NCBI RefSeq assembly: GCF_000701465.1
Contig: NZ_JNIY01000004.1
Location: 434,001 to 498,000 of the forward strand
DNA: 64,000 nucleotides
From: Paraoerskovia marina DSM 21750
Lineage (GTDB): Bacteria > Actinomycetota > Actinomycetes > Actinomycetales > Cellulomonadaceae
Direction of reading: 5' to 3'
The position numbers were made by a program, and so were the translations under genes. The notes beneath the pieces are model-generated. The model had not been told where the DNA came from, did not search any database, and saw only the letters and a program-made list of their open reading frames with translations. Shown in pieces: positions 7,760 through 16,544 of this stretch (position 1 is its first letter; every line of letters begins with the position of its first letter).

Positions 7760-10700
7760 ATGAGCAGCCACACTTTCTCCAGCCCGGCGGTGACGGATCT
7801 CGACATGGTGGAGTCGGCGGTCGACCTCGCCAGGTCCTGGGTCGCCGCTGCGGACGCCGACCAGAACCGCTCTGAGCAGGCCACCGCAGGCCGGCTCGGC
7901 GCTCTCGTCTCCGACCCGAAGGGTCTGGAGCTCGCCGTCCGGTTCGTCGACGACGTCGCCCGCCCCCACGACTCGGCGGTCGCCGCCAAGCAGCTCAACC
8001 GGCTCGGCGACCTCGCCGGGCACGCGCAGGGCTTCCTCGGGCCCGTCGACCGGCTGATGCTCCGGGCCGGCGGGGCGCTCGCGCCCGGTCTGCCCGGCGT
8101 CGTCGTCCCGGCCGCCCGGATCAGGCTGCGCCAGCTCGTCGGGCACCTCGTCGCGGACGCGGGGCCCGGCCTCGGCAAGCACCTGGCGCGCACCCGCGAA
8201 CAGGGGTACGCGCTCAACGTCAACCTTCTCGGCGAGGCCGTGCTCGGCGAGGCCGAGGCGCAGGCCCGCCTCGACCGGACGATCGCGCTCGTCGAGCGCC
8301 CCGACGTCGACTACGTCTCGGTCAAGGTCTCCTCGGTCGCCTCCCAGCTCGTCACGTGGGACCTGGAGGGGTCGCGCGACCGTGTCGTCGAGCGGCTGCT
8401 CCCGCTCTACCGGGCCGCCCAGGAGCACGGGGTGTTCCTCAACCTCGACATGGAGGAGTACCGCGACCTGGCGCTGACGACCGCCGTGTTCCGGACGGTG
8501 CTCAGCCGTGAGGAGTTCCACGGCCTGGAGGCCGGTATCGTCCTGCAGGCCTACCTCCCGGACGCGCTCGGGGCGCTCGACGAGCTCACCGAGTTCGCCA
8601 CTGCCCGCGTGGCCGACGGCGGCGCACGGATCAAGGTCCGGCTCGTCAAGGGCGCCAACCTCCCGATGGAGCACGTCGAGGCCGAGAGCCATGGCTGGCC
8701 GCTCGCCCCCTACGGGTCCAAGCCCGAGGTCGACGCCAACTACGTCCGGCTCCTCGACCACGCACTGCGTGCCCCCCGCACCGACGCGGTGCGGATCGGT
8801 GCTGCCTCCCACAACCTCTTCCACGTGGCGCTCGCGGTGCTGCTCGGGCGCGAGCGCGGGGTCTCCGAGGCCCTCGACGTCGAGATGCTGCAGGGCATGT
8901 CCCCGGCCGAGTCCCGTGCCGTGCGCGACGAGGTCGCGAAGGACGGGGGCCGTGTCGTCCTCTACACGCCGGTCGTTCGGGACGAGGACTTTGACGTCGC
9001 GGTCTCCTACCTGGTCCGACGCCTCGAGGAGAACTCCGCGGTCCAGAACTTCGTGCACTCGATGTTCGCCCCGGAGCCCGAGGGTGACGTCCCGACGCCC
9101 ATGGACGGTCAGGAGGCGGCGTTCCGGGCGTCCGTCGAGGGCGGCTTCGGCGAGCCGGGGGACGCGGTCGTGCCCCGCCGGCAGGAGCGTCAGGAGCAGA
9201 ACCCCGCCGAGCTCCCGGTCGACGGGTTCGAGAACGTCGCCGACACCGACCCTGCTGTCGCCGCCCACCGCGCGTGGGCCCGGCGGGTGGTCGCGGGCGA
9301 GGGCTACGGTCCGGTGCAGGCCGCGGAGATCGACTCGCTCCCCGAGATCGACGCCGCCGTCGCGCGCGCCGACCGCGCCGCGCAGGTCTGGTCCGAGGTC
9401 TCCACCGCCTGTCGTGCACGGGCGCTGCGCGCTATCGCCCGGCGGCTGGAGGAGGCACGCACCGACCTCGTGACGGCGCTCGTGCACGAGCCCGGCAAGA
9501 CCGTGGCCGAGGCCGACCCGGAGATCAGCGAGGCGATCGACTTCGCCAACTACTACGCGCGTGCCGCCGAGGAGCTCGACGAGGTTCCCGGTGCGACCTT
9601 CACGCCCGACGGCGTCACGCTCGTGACCCCGCCGTGGAACTTCGCGGTGGCGATCCCTGTCGGTGGAGTCGTGGCCGCGCTCGCGGCCGGGTCCTCGGTG
9701 CTCGCCAAGCCCGCGCCGCCCACCCCACGGTGCTTCGAGATCGCGATCGACGCGATCCACGCGGGCCTGCTCGACGTCGCCCGTGAGTGTGCCGAGGGGA
9801 CGGCGGACACGGCGTTCGACGAGCAGGTCGCCCGTGACGTCGTGCAGTTCCTCCGCGTCCCCGACGGTGACGCGGGCCAGCACCTCGTCACCCACGAGGG
9901 CGTCGCCCGCGTCGTCCTGACCGGAGCCCTCGAGACCGCCCAGCTCTTCGCGGGGTGGCGTCCCGAGCGGCCGCTGTTCGCCGAGACCTCGGGCAAGAAC
10001 TCCCTCGTCGTCACGCCCGCGGCGGACATCGACCTCGCGGTCGCCGACCTCGTACGGTCCGCCTTCGGGCACGCCGGGCAGAAGTGCTCGGCCGCGTCGC
10101 TCGGCATCCTGGTCGGTTCGGTCGGAGACCCGCGGACCGAGACGGGCCGTCGGTTCCGCCGCCAGCTCGTGGACGCCGTCCGGTCGCTCGTCGTCGGCCC
10201 GGGCACCGACCTCGCGACGGTGATGAACCCGCTCACGGAGCCCGCGAGCGGAAAGCTCGAGCGTGCGCTGACGACGCTCGAGCCGGGAGAGTCCTGGCTC
10301 GTCCGACCGCGGCAGCTCGACGACGACGGCAAGATGTGGACCCCCGGGCTCAAGGAGGGCGTCGCCCCCGGCTCGTTCTTCCACGAGACGGAGGTCTTCG
10401 GCCCCGTCCTCGGGCTGATGACGGTCGACACCCTCGACGAGGCGCTCGCGCTGCAGAACCACGTCGACTACGGCCTCACCGGCGGGATCCACAGCCTCGA
10501 CACGGACGAGGTCGACCACTGGCTCGACCGCGTCGAGGTGGGCAACGCCTATGTCAACCGGCACATCACCGGGGCGATCGTCCAGCGGCAGTCGTTCGGC
10601 GGATGGAAGGCCTCGGCCGTGGGCCCCGGCGCCAAGGCGGGCGGGCCCAACTACGTCGCGCAGTTCGGCACCTGGCACGACGACGCCGCCCTGCCCGACC

Positions 10701-11185
10701 GCGACACCGACCCCGACGCGTGGTTGGCCTGGGCGGAGGCGGACGACGAGCACCAGTGGGTGCGCGAGTTCGGCGTCGAGCACGACCCGAGCGGGCTCGT
10801 GGCCGAGTCGAACGTCTTCCGCTACCGGCCGGTGGACCGGCTGACGATCCGCGTCGGCGACGGCGCCAGGCCCGTGGAGGTGGCACGCGTGCTGTCGGCG
10901 GCCCGACGTGCCGGCGTCTCCGCACGGGTGGTGCGCAGCGGCGCCCACGGCACCAGCGACGCCGAGTTCGCCGAGCAGGTACGCCGCGGTCGGGTGACCG
11001 GACGCGTCCGCGTGGTCGGCGACGTCGTCGGTCTGCGCGAGGCCGCCGCCGAGCGTGTCGGATTCGTGACGGTCCTCGACCAGCCGGTCGTCGCCAGCGG
11101 GCGTCGCGAGCTGCTGGCGGTGCTCCACGAGCAGGCCGTCAGCCGCACGCTGCACCGCTACGGCCACGTCATGCAGCGCGACTGA
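7760..11185 (+). CDS. putA: Bifunctional proline dehydrogenase / L-glutamate-gamma-semialdehyde dehydrogenase
   Basis: A 1141-residue flavo-enzyme that oxidises proline to glutamate in two steps, channelling P5C between sites. The N-terminal ~430 residues are the PRODH barrel (YVSVKVSSVASQL, FLNLDMEEYRDL, LVKGANLPMEHVEAE, YTPVVRDEDFDVAVSYLVRRLEE). Residues about 490-1000 are the NAD-dependent aldehyde dehydrogenase, with LVTPPWNFAVAIPVGGVVAAL, the ETSGKNSLV segment and the nucleophile C776 in GHAGQKCSAAS. There is no N-terminal ribbon-helix-helix DNA-binding domain, so it is not a self-regulating trifunctional PutA; the divergent AraC gene probably does that job. It is the only long intact frame over this stretch; antisense frames are GC-skew artefacts. 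Confidence 0.96.
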   Translation: MSSHTFSSPAVTDLDMVESAVDLARSWVAAADADQNRSEQATAGRLGALVSDPKGLELAVRFVDDVARPHDSAVAAKQLNRLGDLAGHAQGFLGPVDRLMLRAGGALAPGLPGVVVPAARIRLRQLVGHLVADAGPGLGKHLARTREQGYALNVNLLGEAVLGEAEAQARLDRTIALVERPDVDYVSVKVSSVASQLVTWDLEGSRDRVVERLLPLYRAAQEHGVFLNLDMEEYRDLALTTAVFRTVLSREEFHGLEAGIVLQAYLPDALGALDELTEFATARVADGGARIKVRLVKGANLPMEHVEAESHGWPLAPYGSKPEVDANYVRLLDHALRAPRTDAVRIGAASHNLFHVALAVLLGRERGVSEALDVEMLQGMSPAESRAVRDEVAKDGGRVVLYTPVVRDEDFDVAVSYLVRRLEENSAVQNFVHSMFAPEPEGDVPTPMDGQEAAFRASVEGGFGEPGDAVVPRRQERQEQNPAELPVDGFENVADTDPAVAAHRAWARRVVAGEGYGPVQAAEIDSLPEIDAAVARADRAAQVWSEVSTACRARALRAIARRLEEARTDLVTALVHEPGKTVAEADPEISEAIDFANYYARAAEELDEVPGATFTPDGVTLVTPPWNFAVAIPVGGVVAALAAGSSVLAKPAPPTPRCFEIAIDAIHAGLLDVARECAEGTADTAFDEQVARDVVQFLRVPDGDAGQHLVTHEGVARVVLTGALETAQLFAGWRPERPLFAETSGKNSLVVTPAADIDLAVADLVRSAFGHAGQKCSAASLGILVGSVGDPRTETGRRFRRQLVDAVRSLVVGPGTDLATVMNPLTEPASGKLERALTTLEPGESWLVRPRQLDDDGKMWTPGLKEGVAPGSFFHETEVFGPVLGLMTVDTLDEALALQNHVDYGLTGGIHSLDTDEVDHWLDRVEVGNAYVNRHITGAIVQRQSFGGWKASAVGPGAKAGGPNYVAQFGTWHDDAALPDRDTDPDAWLAWAEADDEHQWVREFGVEHDPSGLVAESNVFRYRPVDRLTIRVGDGARPVEVARVLSAARRAGVSARVVRSGAHGTSDAEFAEQVRRGRVTGRVRVVGDVVGLREAAAERVGFVTVLDQPVVASGRRELLAVLHEQAVSRTLHRYGHVMQRD

Positions 11186-11194
11186 CCCGTCCCC

Positions 11195-11200
11195 TACGAT
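11195..11200 (+). promoter_or_regulatory. -10 box of a probable leaderless promoter (patatin gene)
   Basis: TACGAT ends 7 nt before the ATG at 11208, and there is no Shine-Dalgarno between them. Confidence 0.5.
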
Positions 11201-11207
11201 CGACGGT

Positions 11208-12026
11208 ATGACCACGGCATTCGTCCTCGGCGGCGGCGGCGTCCGCGGAGCCGTCCACATCGGGATGATCCGCGCGCTCCTCGAGCGAGGGATCACGCCC
11301 GACCTGGTCGTCGGGACGTCGATCGGTGCGATCAACGGCGCGGCGCTCGCGAAGACACCGCGTCTCGAGGTGGTCGACCGTCTGCTCACGGCGTGGTCGT
11401 CCGACACCGCGAGCCGGGTGTACGGCGAGTCGTGGTTCCGCCAGGTCCAACGACTCGCTCGCACGCGGACGCACCTCAACGACCCCGACACGCTCAGGGC
11501 GCTCCTCGTCGGGGTTCTCGGCGAGGGGCTCACGTTCGCGGACCTCGAGGTTCCGCTCGTCGTCTGCGCGGCGAGCATCGAGAAGGCCGAGGAGCACTGG
11601 TTCACCGAGGGCCCGCTGCTCGACGCCGTGATGGCGTCGGCGTCGGTCCCCGGTGCGCTGCCGCCCACCGAGATCGACGGCGAGCACTTCGTCGACGGGG
11701 GGATCGTCAGCTCGATCCCTCTGGGTGAGGCGGTGCGCCGGGGCGCGGACCGCGTCTACGTCCTGCAGGTCGGCCGCATCGACGAGCCGCTCTACGCGCC
11801 GAAGACCGCCGTCGACGTCGCCAAGGTGACCTTCGAGATCTCCCGCCGCCACCGCTTCTCCCGGGACCTGAAGAACGTCCCCGAGGGCGTCGAGGTCCAC
11901 GTCCTGCCCGCCGGCGGTCCCCAGCCCGGGGACGAGAAGGTGGGCGCGTTCCGCCGACTCGACGCGACCCGGGCCCGGATCGACGCCTCCTACGAGTCCT
12001 CGGCCGAGTATCTGGACGCCCGGTGA
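11208..12026 (+). CDS. Patatin-like phospholipase family protein (RssA type)
   Basis: A 272-residue cytosolic patatin. It carries the glycine-rich oxyanion loop LGGGGVRGAVHIG (residues 7-19), the nucleophile elbow GTSIG with S38, and the catalytic Asp in VDGGIV (D163), completing a Ser-Asp dyad. It is presumed to be a lipid acyl hydrolase; the substrate is unknown. It overlaps the downstream acyltransferase gene by 4 bp (GTGA), so the pair is translationally coupled. A lipase and an acyltransferase made together suggest phospholipid or lipid-anchor remodelling. Confidence 0.92.
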   Translation: MTTAFVLGGGGVRGAVHIGMIRALLERGITPDLVVGTSIGAINGAALAKTPRLEVVDRLLTAWSSDTASRVYGESWFRQVQRLARTRTHLNDPDTLRALLVGVLGEGLTFADLEVPLVVCAASIEKAEEHWFTEGPLLDAVMASASVPGALPPTEIDGEHFVDGGIVSSIPLGEAVRRGADRVYVLQVGRIDEPLYAPKTAVDVAKVTFEISRRHRFSRDLKNVPEGVEVHVLPAGGPQPGDEKVGAFRRLDATRARIDASYESSAEYLDAR

Positions 12027-13114
12027 ACGTCGCCCCACCTCCTTGGTGGGTCCGCAGGTTCGTCCTCGCGCCCGCGATGGTCGCGATCGCGGTCCTGCTC
12101 GCGCCGACGAGCATCCTGCTGGTCCTGCTCGCCCTCGCGGTCGTCAGCTGGGCGCTGCCCGGCCGCCTCCGGGCACCGCGGATGGCCTGGATGACCGTGT
12201 TCTACATCCTGTGGGAGGCCACGGCCCTGCTGGGGTTCTTCGGCATCTGGGTGGCGTCCGGGTTCGGGTACGCGATGGACCGCAAGGCGTTCCGCTCCGT
12301 GAACCTCCGGTTCGCCGCGTGGATGGTCAAGGTCCTCTTCTGGCAGGTCCGCTGGACCCTGCGGCTGCGCATCACCATCGACGCGGACGAGATCCGCGGA
12401 CTCGACGGCGTGCCCGCGGTCGTGGTCAGTCGCCACGCCGGCCCGGGGGACTCGTTCGTCCTCGTCGACGCGCTGCTCAACGTCGCCCGGCGTGAGCCCC
12501 GGATCGTCCTGAAGGACACCTTGCGGTGGGATCCGGCGATCGACACCCTGCTCAGCCGGATCCCCGCGGAGTTCGTCGTGCCGCACTCGCGACGCGCCGC
12601 GGACGACCCGGGCGGGAGCGAGGCTGTCGGAGACCTGGCACGGACGATGTCGGACGACTCGGCGCTCCTGCTGTTCCCGGAGGGCGGGAACGTCACGCCG
12701 CGGCGCCGGACCGCGCGGATCGCCGCGCTGCAGGACGCCGGGCAGTCCGACCTCGCGGCGATGGCCGCGGCGATGCCGCACGTCATGGCGCCGCACGTCG
12801 GCGGATTCCTCGCGGCGCTCGACGCCTGCCCGCGCGCCGGGGTGGTCGTCGTGGCGCACACGGGGCTCGAGAAGCTCGTGACCTTCGGAGACATCTGGCG
12901 CGAGCTGCCGATGGACAAGCACATCGTGATGAAGGGCTGGTCGACCGCTCCCGGGGTCCTGCCCGTCGGTGCCGACGACCGCGGCACGTGGCTCTTCAGC
13001 GAGTGGGCGCGCGTCGACGGCTGGATCGACGCGACGACGGCCGAGCTCGAGCGGGAGAAGACCGACCCCCGTCGGCGGACGTCACGCCGGGTGCGGGCGG
13101 CGCAGCGCGGCTAG
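12023..13114 (+). CDS. PlsC-like 1-acylglycerol-phosphate acyltransferase family membrane protein
   Basis: A 363-residue protein with two or three hydrophobic segments in the first ~80 residues, then an acyltransferase domain. The HX4D catalytic motif is SRHAGPGDSF (H138, D143) and the acceptor-site motif is LLFPEGGN near residue 216. It probably moves acyl chains onto a lysophospholipid or similar acceptor at the membrane. Start GTG 12023 overlaps the patatin stop. The protein is longer than PlsC (about 240), with a C-terminal extension ending in basic residues; acceptor specificity is not predictable. Confidence 0.88.
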   Translation: MNVAPPPWWVRRFVLAPAMVAIAVLLAPTSILLVLLALAVVSWALPGRLRAPRMAWMTVFYILWEATALLGFFGIWVASGFGYAMDRKAFRSVNLRFAAWMVKVLFWQVRWTLRLRITIDADEIRGLDGVPAVVVSRHAGPGDSFVLVDALLNVARREPRIVLKDTLRWDPAIDTLLSRIPAEFVVPHSRRAADDPGGSEAVGDLARTMSDDSALLLFPEGGNVTPRRRTARIAALQDAGQSDLAAMAAAMPHVMAPHVGGFLAALDACPRAGVVVVAHTGLEKLVTFGDIWRELPMDKHIVMKGWSTAPGVLPVGADDRGTWLFSEWARVDGWIDATTAELEREKTDPRRRTSRRVRAAQRG

Positions 13115-13121
13115 CGACCCG

Positions 13122-14129
13122 TCAGGACGACTCGCGCACGACGAGCTCGACCGGGAACGACGTCTGCGCCGGCGGCGTGTCGTCCGCCACGAGTGCGAGA
13201 ACCGTGTGCGTCGCCAGGTTCGCCAGCTCGATCACGGGGTTGCGGATCGTCGTCAGCGGGGTCGCGGCGTTGGCGGCGATCCCGAGGTCGTCGTACCCGA
13301 CGACGGCGACCTCGCCGGGAACGTCCCGCCCGGCCTCGCGGAGCGCGCGGAGCGCACCCGAGGCCATCAGGTCGGAGGCGACGAAGACCGCGTCGAGGTC
13401 CGGTGCGACGTCGAGAAGCCTGCGCATCGCCGCGGCACCACCCTCGCGGGTGAAGTCGGCGTGCTCGACACGGCCCGCGTCGAGCCCGGCCCCCTCGACG
13501 GCCGAGCGCCACCCGGTGAAGCGGTCCACACCGGCCGTCATGTCGAGCGGACCGGTGACGGTGGCGATGCGGGTCCGGCCCCGGTCGATCAGGTGCTGGG
13601 CCGCGGTGCGCCCGCCCTCCACGTTGTCCATGTCGACGTACCGGAGCGTGTCGGAGTCGTCGAAGGGTCGGCCGACGAACACGGACGGGATCCGCGTGTC
13701 GAGCAGTGCCGACTCGAGTCCGTCCTCGCGGTGGTGCGAGGTGACGATCGCGCCGTCGACGTGGCCCGACTGGAGGTAGCGGGCGATCCGGCCCGAGCTG
13801 TCGCCCGGGCGCGCCATCACGAGGACTAGCTGGAGGTCGCTCGCCCCGAGCGCGGCATTGACGCCGCGCAGCGTTCCCGAGAGGAACGGGTCGTTGAGGA
13901 TCCGCTCGTCGGGCTCAGGCACGACGAGCGCGATCGAGTCCGTCCGGCGCGTGACGAGGGACCGGGCCGCCCGGTTCGGGGAGTACCCGAGCCGGGCGAC
14001 GGCGTCGTCCACCGCCTGCTGGGCCTCGGGCGACACGCGACTGCCGCCGTTGATGGCCCGCGAGGCCGTCGACCGCGAGACTCCCGCGGTGCGCGCGACC
14101 TCGTCCAGGGTGGGGGTGCTCGACATCAT
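13122..14129 (-). CDS. cebR: LacI-family repressor, probable CebR-like regulator of the beta-glucoside cluster
   Basis: A 335-residue LacI/GalR regulator. The N-terminal helix-turn-helix with hinge is TLDEVARTAGVSRSTASRAING ... LGYSPNRAARSLVTRRTDSI. The rest is the periplasmic-binding-like effector core (FLSGTLRGVNAAL, FVASDLMASGALRALREAG, VVGYDDLGIAANAATPLTTIRNP). It lies 43 bp after the beta-glucosidase gene on the same strand, at the end of a sugar ABC operon. In Streptomyces CebR controls cebEFG-bglC and responds to cello-oligosaccharides. The operator pair before the solute-binding gene (18960-19005) resembles the CebR box, supporting this role. Start ATG 14129 follows AGGA; a second ATG comes directly after. 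Confidence 0.85.
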   Translation of the reverse strand: MMSSTPTLDEVARTAGVSRSTASRAINGGSRVSPEAQQAVDDAVARLGYSPNRAARSLVTRRTDSIALVVPEPDERILNDPFLSGTLRGVNAALGASDLQLVLVMARPGDSSGRIARYLQSGHVDGAIVTSHHREDGLESALLDTRIPSVFVGRPFDDSDTLRYVDMDNVEGGRTAAQHLIDRGRTRIATVTGPLDMTAGVDRFTGWRSAVEGAGLDAGRVEHADFTREGGAAAMRRLLDVAPDLDAVFVASDLMASGALRALREAGRDVPGEVAVVGYDDLGIAANAATPLTTIRNPVIELANLATHTVLALVADDTPPAQTSFPVELVVRESS

Positions 14130-14135
14130 GGCTCT

Positions 14136-14166
14136 ATCCTGCCTGAACCTTGCCGGTAGGCAGGAT
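14136..14166 (-). promoter_or_regulatory. 9-bp inverted repeat between bglC and the LacI gene
   Basis: ATCCTGCCT (14136-14144) and AGGCAGGAT (14158-14166) are perfect inverted repeats 13 nt apart, filling the 43-bp gap upstream of the LacI start. It could be an attenuating hairpin limiting repressor expression, or an operator. Confidence 0.5.
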
Positions 14167-14172
14167 TCGTGA

Positions 14173-15651
14173 TCACGGGCGTGCGGGGACCAGGCCGTCG
14201 CGGGCGACGTCGGCGTACCACCGGCCGCTCGCCTTGACGGTCCGCTCCTGCGTCTCGTAGTCGACGCGCACGATCCCGAACCGCTTGCCGTATCCCCATG
14301 CCCACTCGTAGTTGTCGAGCAGGGACCACGCGAAGTACCCGTTGACGTCGGCGCCGAGGTCGATCGCCTCCTTGATGGCCCGCAGGTGGCCGTCGTAGAA
14401 GTCGAGGCGGTTCTGGTCGTCGACGTAGCCGGACTCGTCCGGGACGTCGTCGTACGCGCACCCGTTCTCGGTGACGTAGAGCTTGATCCCGGCGGGGCCC
14501 GTGTAGTCGTTCTGGAGACGCAGGAGCAGGCGGGTCAGCCCCTCGGGCTGGATCTCCCACTCCATGTCGGTCACCGGCAGGTCGCGCGGATGGACGTACA
14601 CGCCCTCGTCGTTCGGGAACGGCGAGCTCGTGGCCCGGTCCGTCGGCGCCTCGCCACCACGCTCGGCCCTGGCGGGCTCGGAGCCCACGAGGTTGCCGTG
14701 GTAGTAGTTCACGCCGAGGGAGTCGATCGGCGTCGAGATGATCTCGAGATCGCCGTCGTGGATGCGGTCCTCGAGCCCCAGGCCCGCGACGTCCTCGAGG
14801 ACGTCCGGGGCGTACGCGCCCTTGATGATCGGGTCGGCGAACATCCGGTTGAACTGGCCGTCGAGCCGGCGGGCCGCGTCGACGTCCGCCGGGTTGTCCG
14901 GGTCGACCGGGTCCTCCACCTCGAAGTTCAGCGTGATGCCGAGGTTCGCCTCGGGCGCCCGCTCGCGCAGGGCCTGCACGGCCAGGCCGTGGCCCAGCAT
15001 CAGGTGGTGCGCCGCGGCGAGCCCGTCCGACGTCGACTGGCGGCCCGGGGCGTGCTGGCCGCCGGTGTAGCCCAGGAACGCCGAGCACCAGGGCTCGTTG
15101 AGCGTCGTCCACACCCCGACGCGGTCGCCGAGCGCCTCGTGCATCGTGACGGCGTAGTCGGCGAACCGGTACGCCGTGTCCCGGTTGGCCCAGCCGCCCT
15201 GCTCCTCGAGGGCCTGCGGCAGGTCCCAGTGGTACAGGGTGAGCCACGGCAGGATGTCGTTGGCGAGGAGCTCGTCGACGAGGCGGTCGTAGTACGCCAG
15301 TCCTGCGGGGTTCACCGGACCGCCGGCCGGGTGGACCCGGGACCACGACGTCGAGAAGCGGTACGTGTCGAGGTTCAGCCGGCGCATGAGCGCGACGTCC
15401 TCGCGGTAGCGGTGGTACTGGTCGCAGGCGACGGCGCCGTCGTCCCCGTGCAGGACGGCACCGGGGACACGGGCGAACTCGTCCCAGATGGAGTCCTGCC
15501 GGCCGTCGGTCCATGCCGCGCCCTCGACCTGGTAGGCGGCGGTCGCGGCGCCCCAGAGGAAGCCCTCGGGGAAGCGCACGACGCCGGAGGCGTTCGCCGG
15601 GCTGATGACGTGCGGAGACGTCGGTCGGAAGCTGGTCATGTGGTTCATCAT
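14173..15651 (-). CDS. bglC: Glycoside hydrolase family 1 beta-glucosidase
   Basis: A 492-residue cytoplasmic GH1 enzyme that should hydrolyse imported cellobiose or other beta-glucosides. The N-terminal GH1 signature is FPEGFLWGAATAAYQVEGA. The acid/base is E186 in TLNEPW and the nucleophile is E395 in VTENGCAYDD; SLLDNYEWAWGY is near the end. No signal peptide is present, fitting the ABC importer encoded just upstream. The ATG at 15651 overlaps the permease stop as ATGA; ATGs at 15648 and 15639 are alternatives. Substrate preference between cellobiose and other beta-glucosides is inferred. Confidence 0.95.
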   Translation of the reverse strand: MMNHMTSFRPTSPHVISPANASGVVRFPEGFLWGAATAAYQVEGAAWTDGRQDSIWDEFARVPGAVLHGDDGAVACDQYHRYREDVALMRRLNLDTYRFSTSWSRVHPAGGPVNPAGLAYYDRLVDELLANDILPWLTLYHWDLPQALEEQGGWANRDTAYRFADYAVTMHEALGDRVGVWTTLNEPWCSAFLGYTGGQHAPGRQSTSDGLAAAHHLMLGHGLAVQALRERAPEANLGITLNFEVEDPVDPDNPADVDAARRLDGQFNRMFADPIIKGAYAPDVLEDVAGLGLEDRIHDGDLEIISTPIDSLGVNYYHGNLVGSEPARAERGGEAPTDRATSSPFPNDEGVYVHPRDLPVTDMEWEIQPEGLTRLLLRLQNDYTGPAGIKLYVTENGCAYDDVPDESGYVDDQNRLDFYDGHLRAIKEAIDLGADVNGYFAWSLLDNYEWAWGYGKRFGIVRVDYETQERTVKASGRWYADVARDGLVPARP

Positions 15652-16544
15652 CCCTTGACCGCCCCCTGCATGATGCCTGCGACGAGCTGTCGACCCACGA
15701 AGATGAACAGCACGAGCAGGGGCAGGGTGGCGAGTGTGGCGCCCGCGAGGACGAGCGAGTAGTCGACGAAGAAGGCGGCCTGCAGCTGCTGCAGCGCGAC
15801 CGGGAGGGTCGGGTTCTCGGGGCCGAGCACGATGAACGGCCAGAAGAAGTTCGTCCAGGTCTGGATGAACGTGAACAGCGCGAGCATCGCCGCCGCGGGC
15901 CGGGCCGCAGTCAGCCCGATGTGCCAGAAGGTCCGGATCATCGACGCGCCGTCGACGCGCGCGGCCTCGATCAGCTCGTCGGGGATGGCGGATCCCATGT
16001 ACTGGGTCATCCAGAACACACCGAACGCCGTCACCAGCGCAGGGACGATCACGGCGGTGAGCGACCCGGTCCAGCCGAGCTTCGACATCACGAGATAGAG
16101 CGGGACCACGCCGAGCTGCGTCGGCACGGCCATGGTGGCGATGACGAAGACGAGCAGAGGGCCCTTGCCCTTGAACCGCAGCTTGGCGAACGCGTACCCG
16201 GCGAGGGTCGCGAAGATGACGGTCGTCATCGCGGTCGTGGCCGAGACGATGAACGAGTTCATCGTCGCCTTCCAGAACGGGATGGTGTCGATCACCGTCG
16301 CTGCGTTGGTGAAGAAGTTCCCACCGGGCCACCAGGGCATGGGGTCACGCGTGAGCACCTGCGCGTCCCAGGACCCGATCAGGTACGACCAGTAGATGGG
16401 GAAGACGGAGCCGGCGAGGAACGCGCCGAGGATTCCGTAGGTCACCCAGCCGGGTCGGCGCACGGCCGACCCGCGACGCTTGGCGGGCTTGCCGTTCCCG
16501 GGGCGGGGCGCCACGTGGGCGGGGGCGCTCGGCATGGCGGTCAT
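15648..16544 (-). CDS. cebG: Carbohydrate ABC transporter permease, MalG/CebG type
   Basis: A 298-residue inner-membrane permease with six predicted helices. The cytoplasmic EAA loop is ELIEAARVDGASMIRTFWHIGLTAARPA, which docks the ATPase. The start at ATG 16544 overlaps the stop of the partner permease by 4 bp. No ATPase is encoded nearby, so, as in Streptomyces cebEFG, a shared MsiK-like ATPase elsewhere in the genome must energise it. Sugar specificity is inferred from the adjacent GH1 and LacI genes. Confidence 0.92.
   Translation of the reverse strand: MTAMPSAPAHVAPRPGNGKPAKRRGSAVRRPGWVTYGILGAFLAGSVFPIYWSYLIGSWDAQVLTRDPMPWWPGGNFFTNAATVIDTIPFWKATMNSFIVSATTAMTTVIFATLAGYAFAKLRFKGKGPLLVFVIATMAVPTQLGVVPLYLVMSKLGWTGSLTAVIVPALVTAFGVFWMTQYMGSAIPDELIEAARVDGASMIRTFWHIGLTAARPAAAMLALFTFIQTWTNFFWPFIVLGPENPTLPVALQQLQAAFFVDYSLVLAGATLATLPLLVLFIFVGRQLVAGIMQGAVKG

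Noticed and set aside
7736-11668. A 1310-codon open frame antisense to putA and the patatin gene
   Set aside because: It mirrors high-GC codon bias of putA, is composed of low-complexity R/G/V/D/E-rich sequence, and shows no domain; putA has all catalytic motifs.
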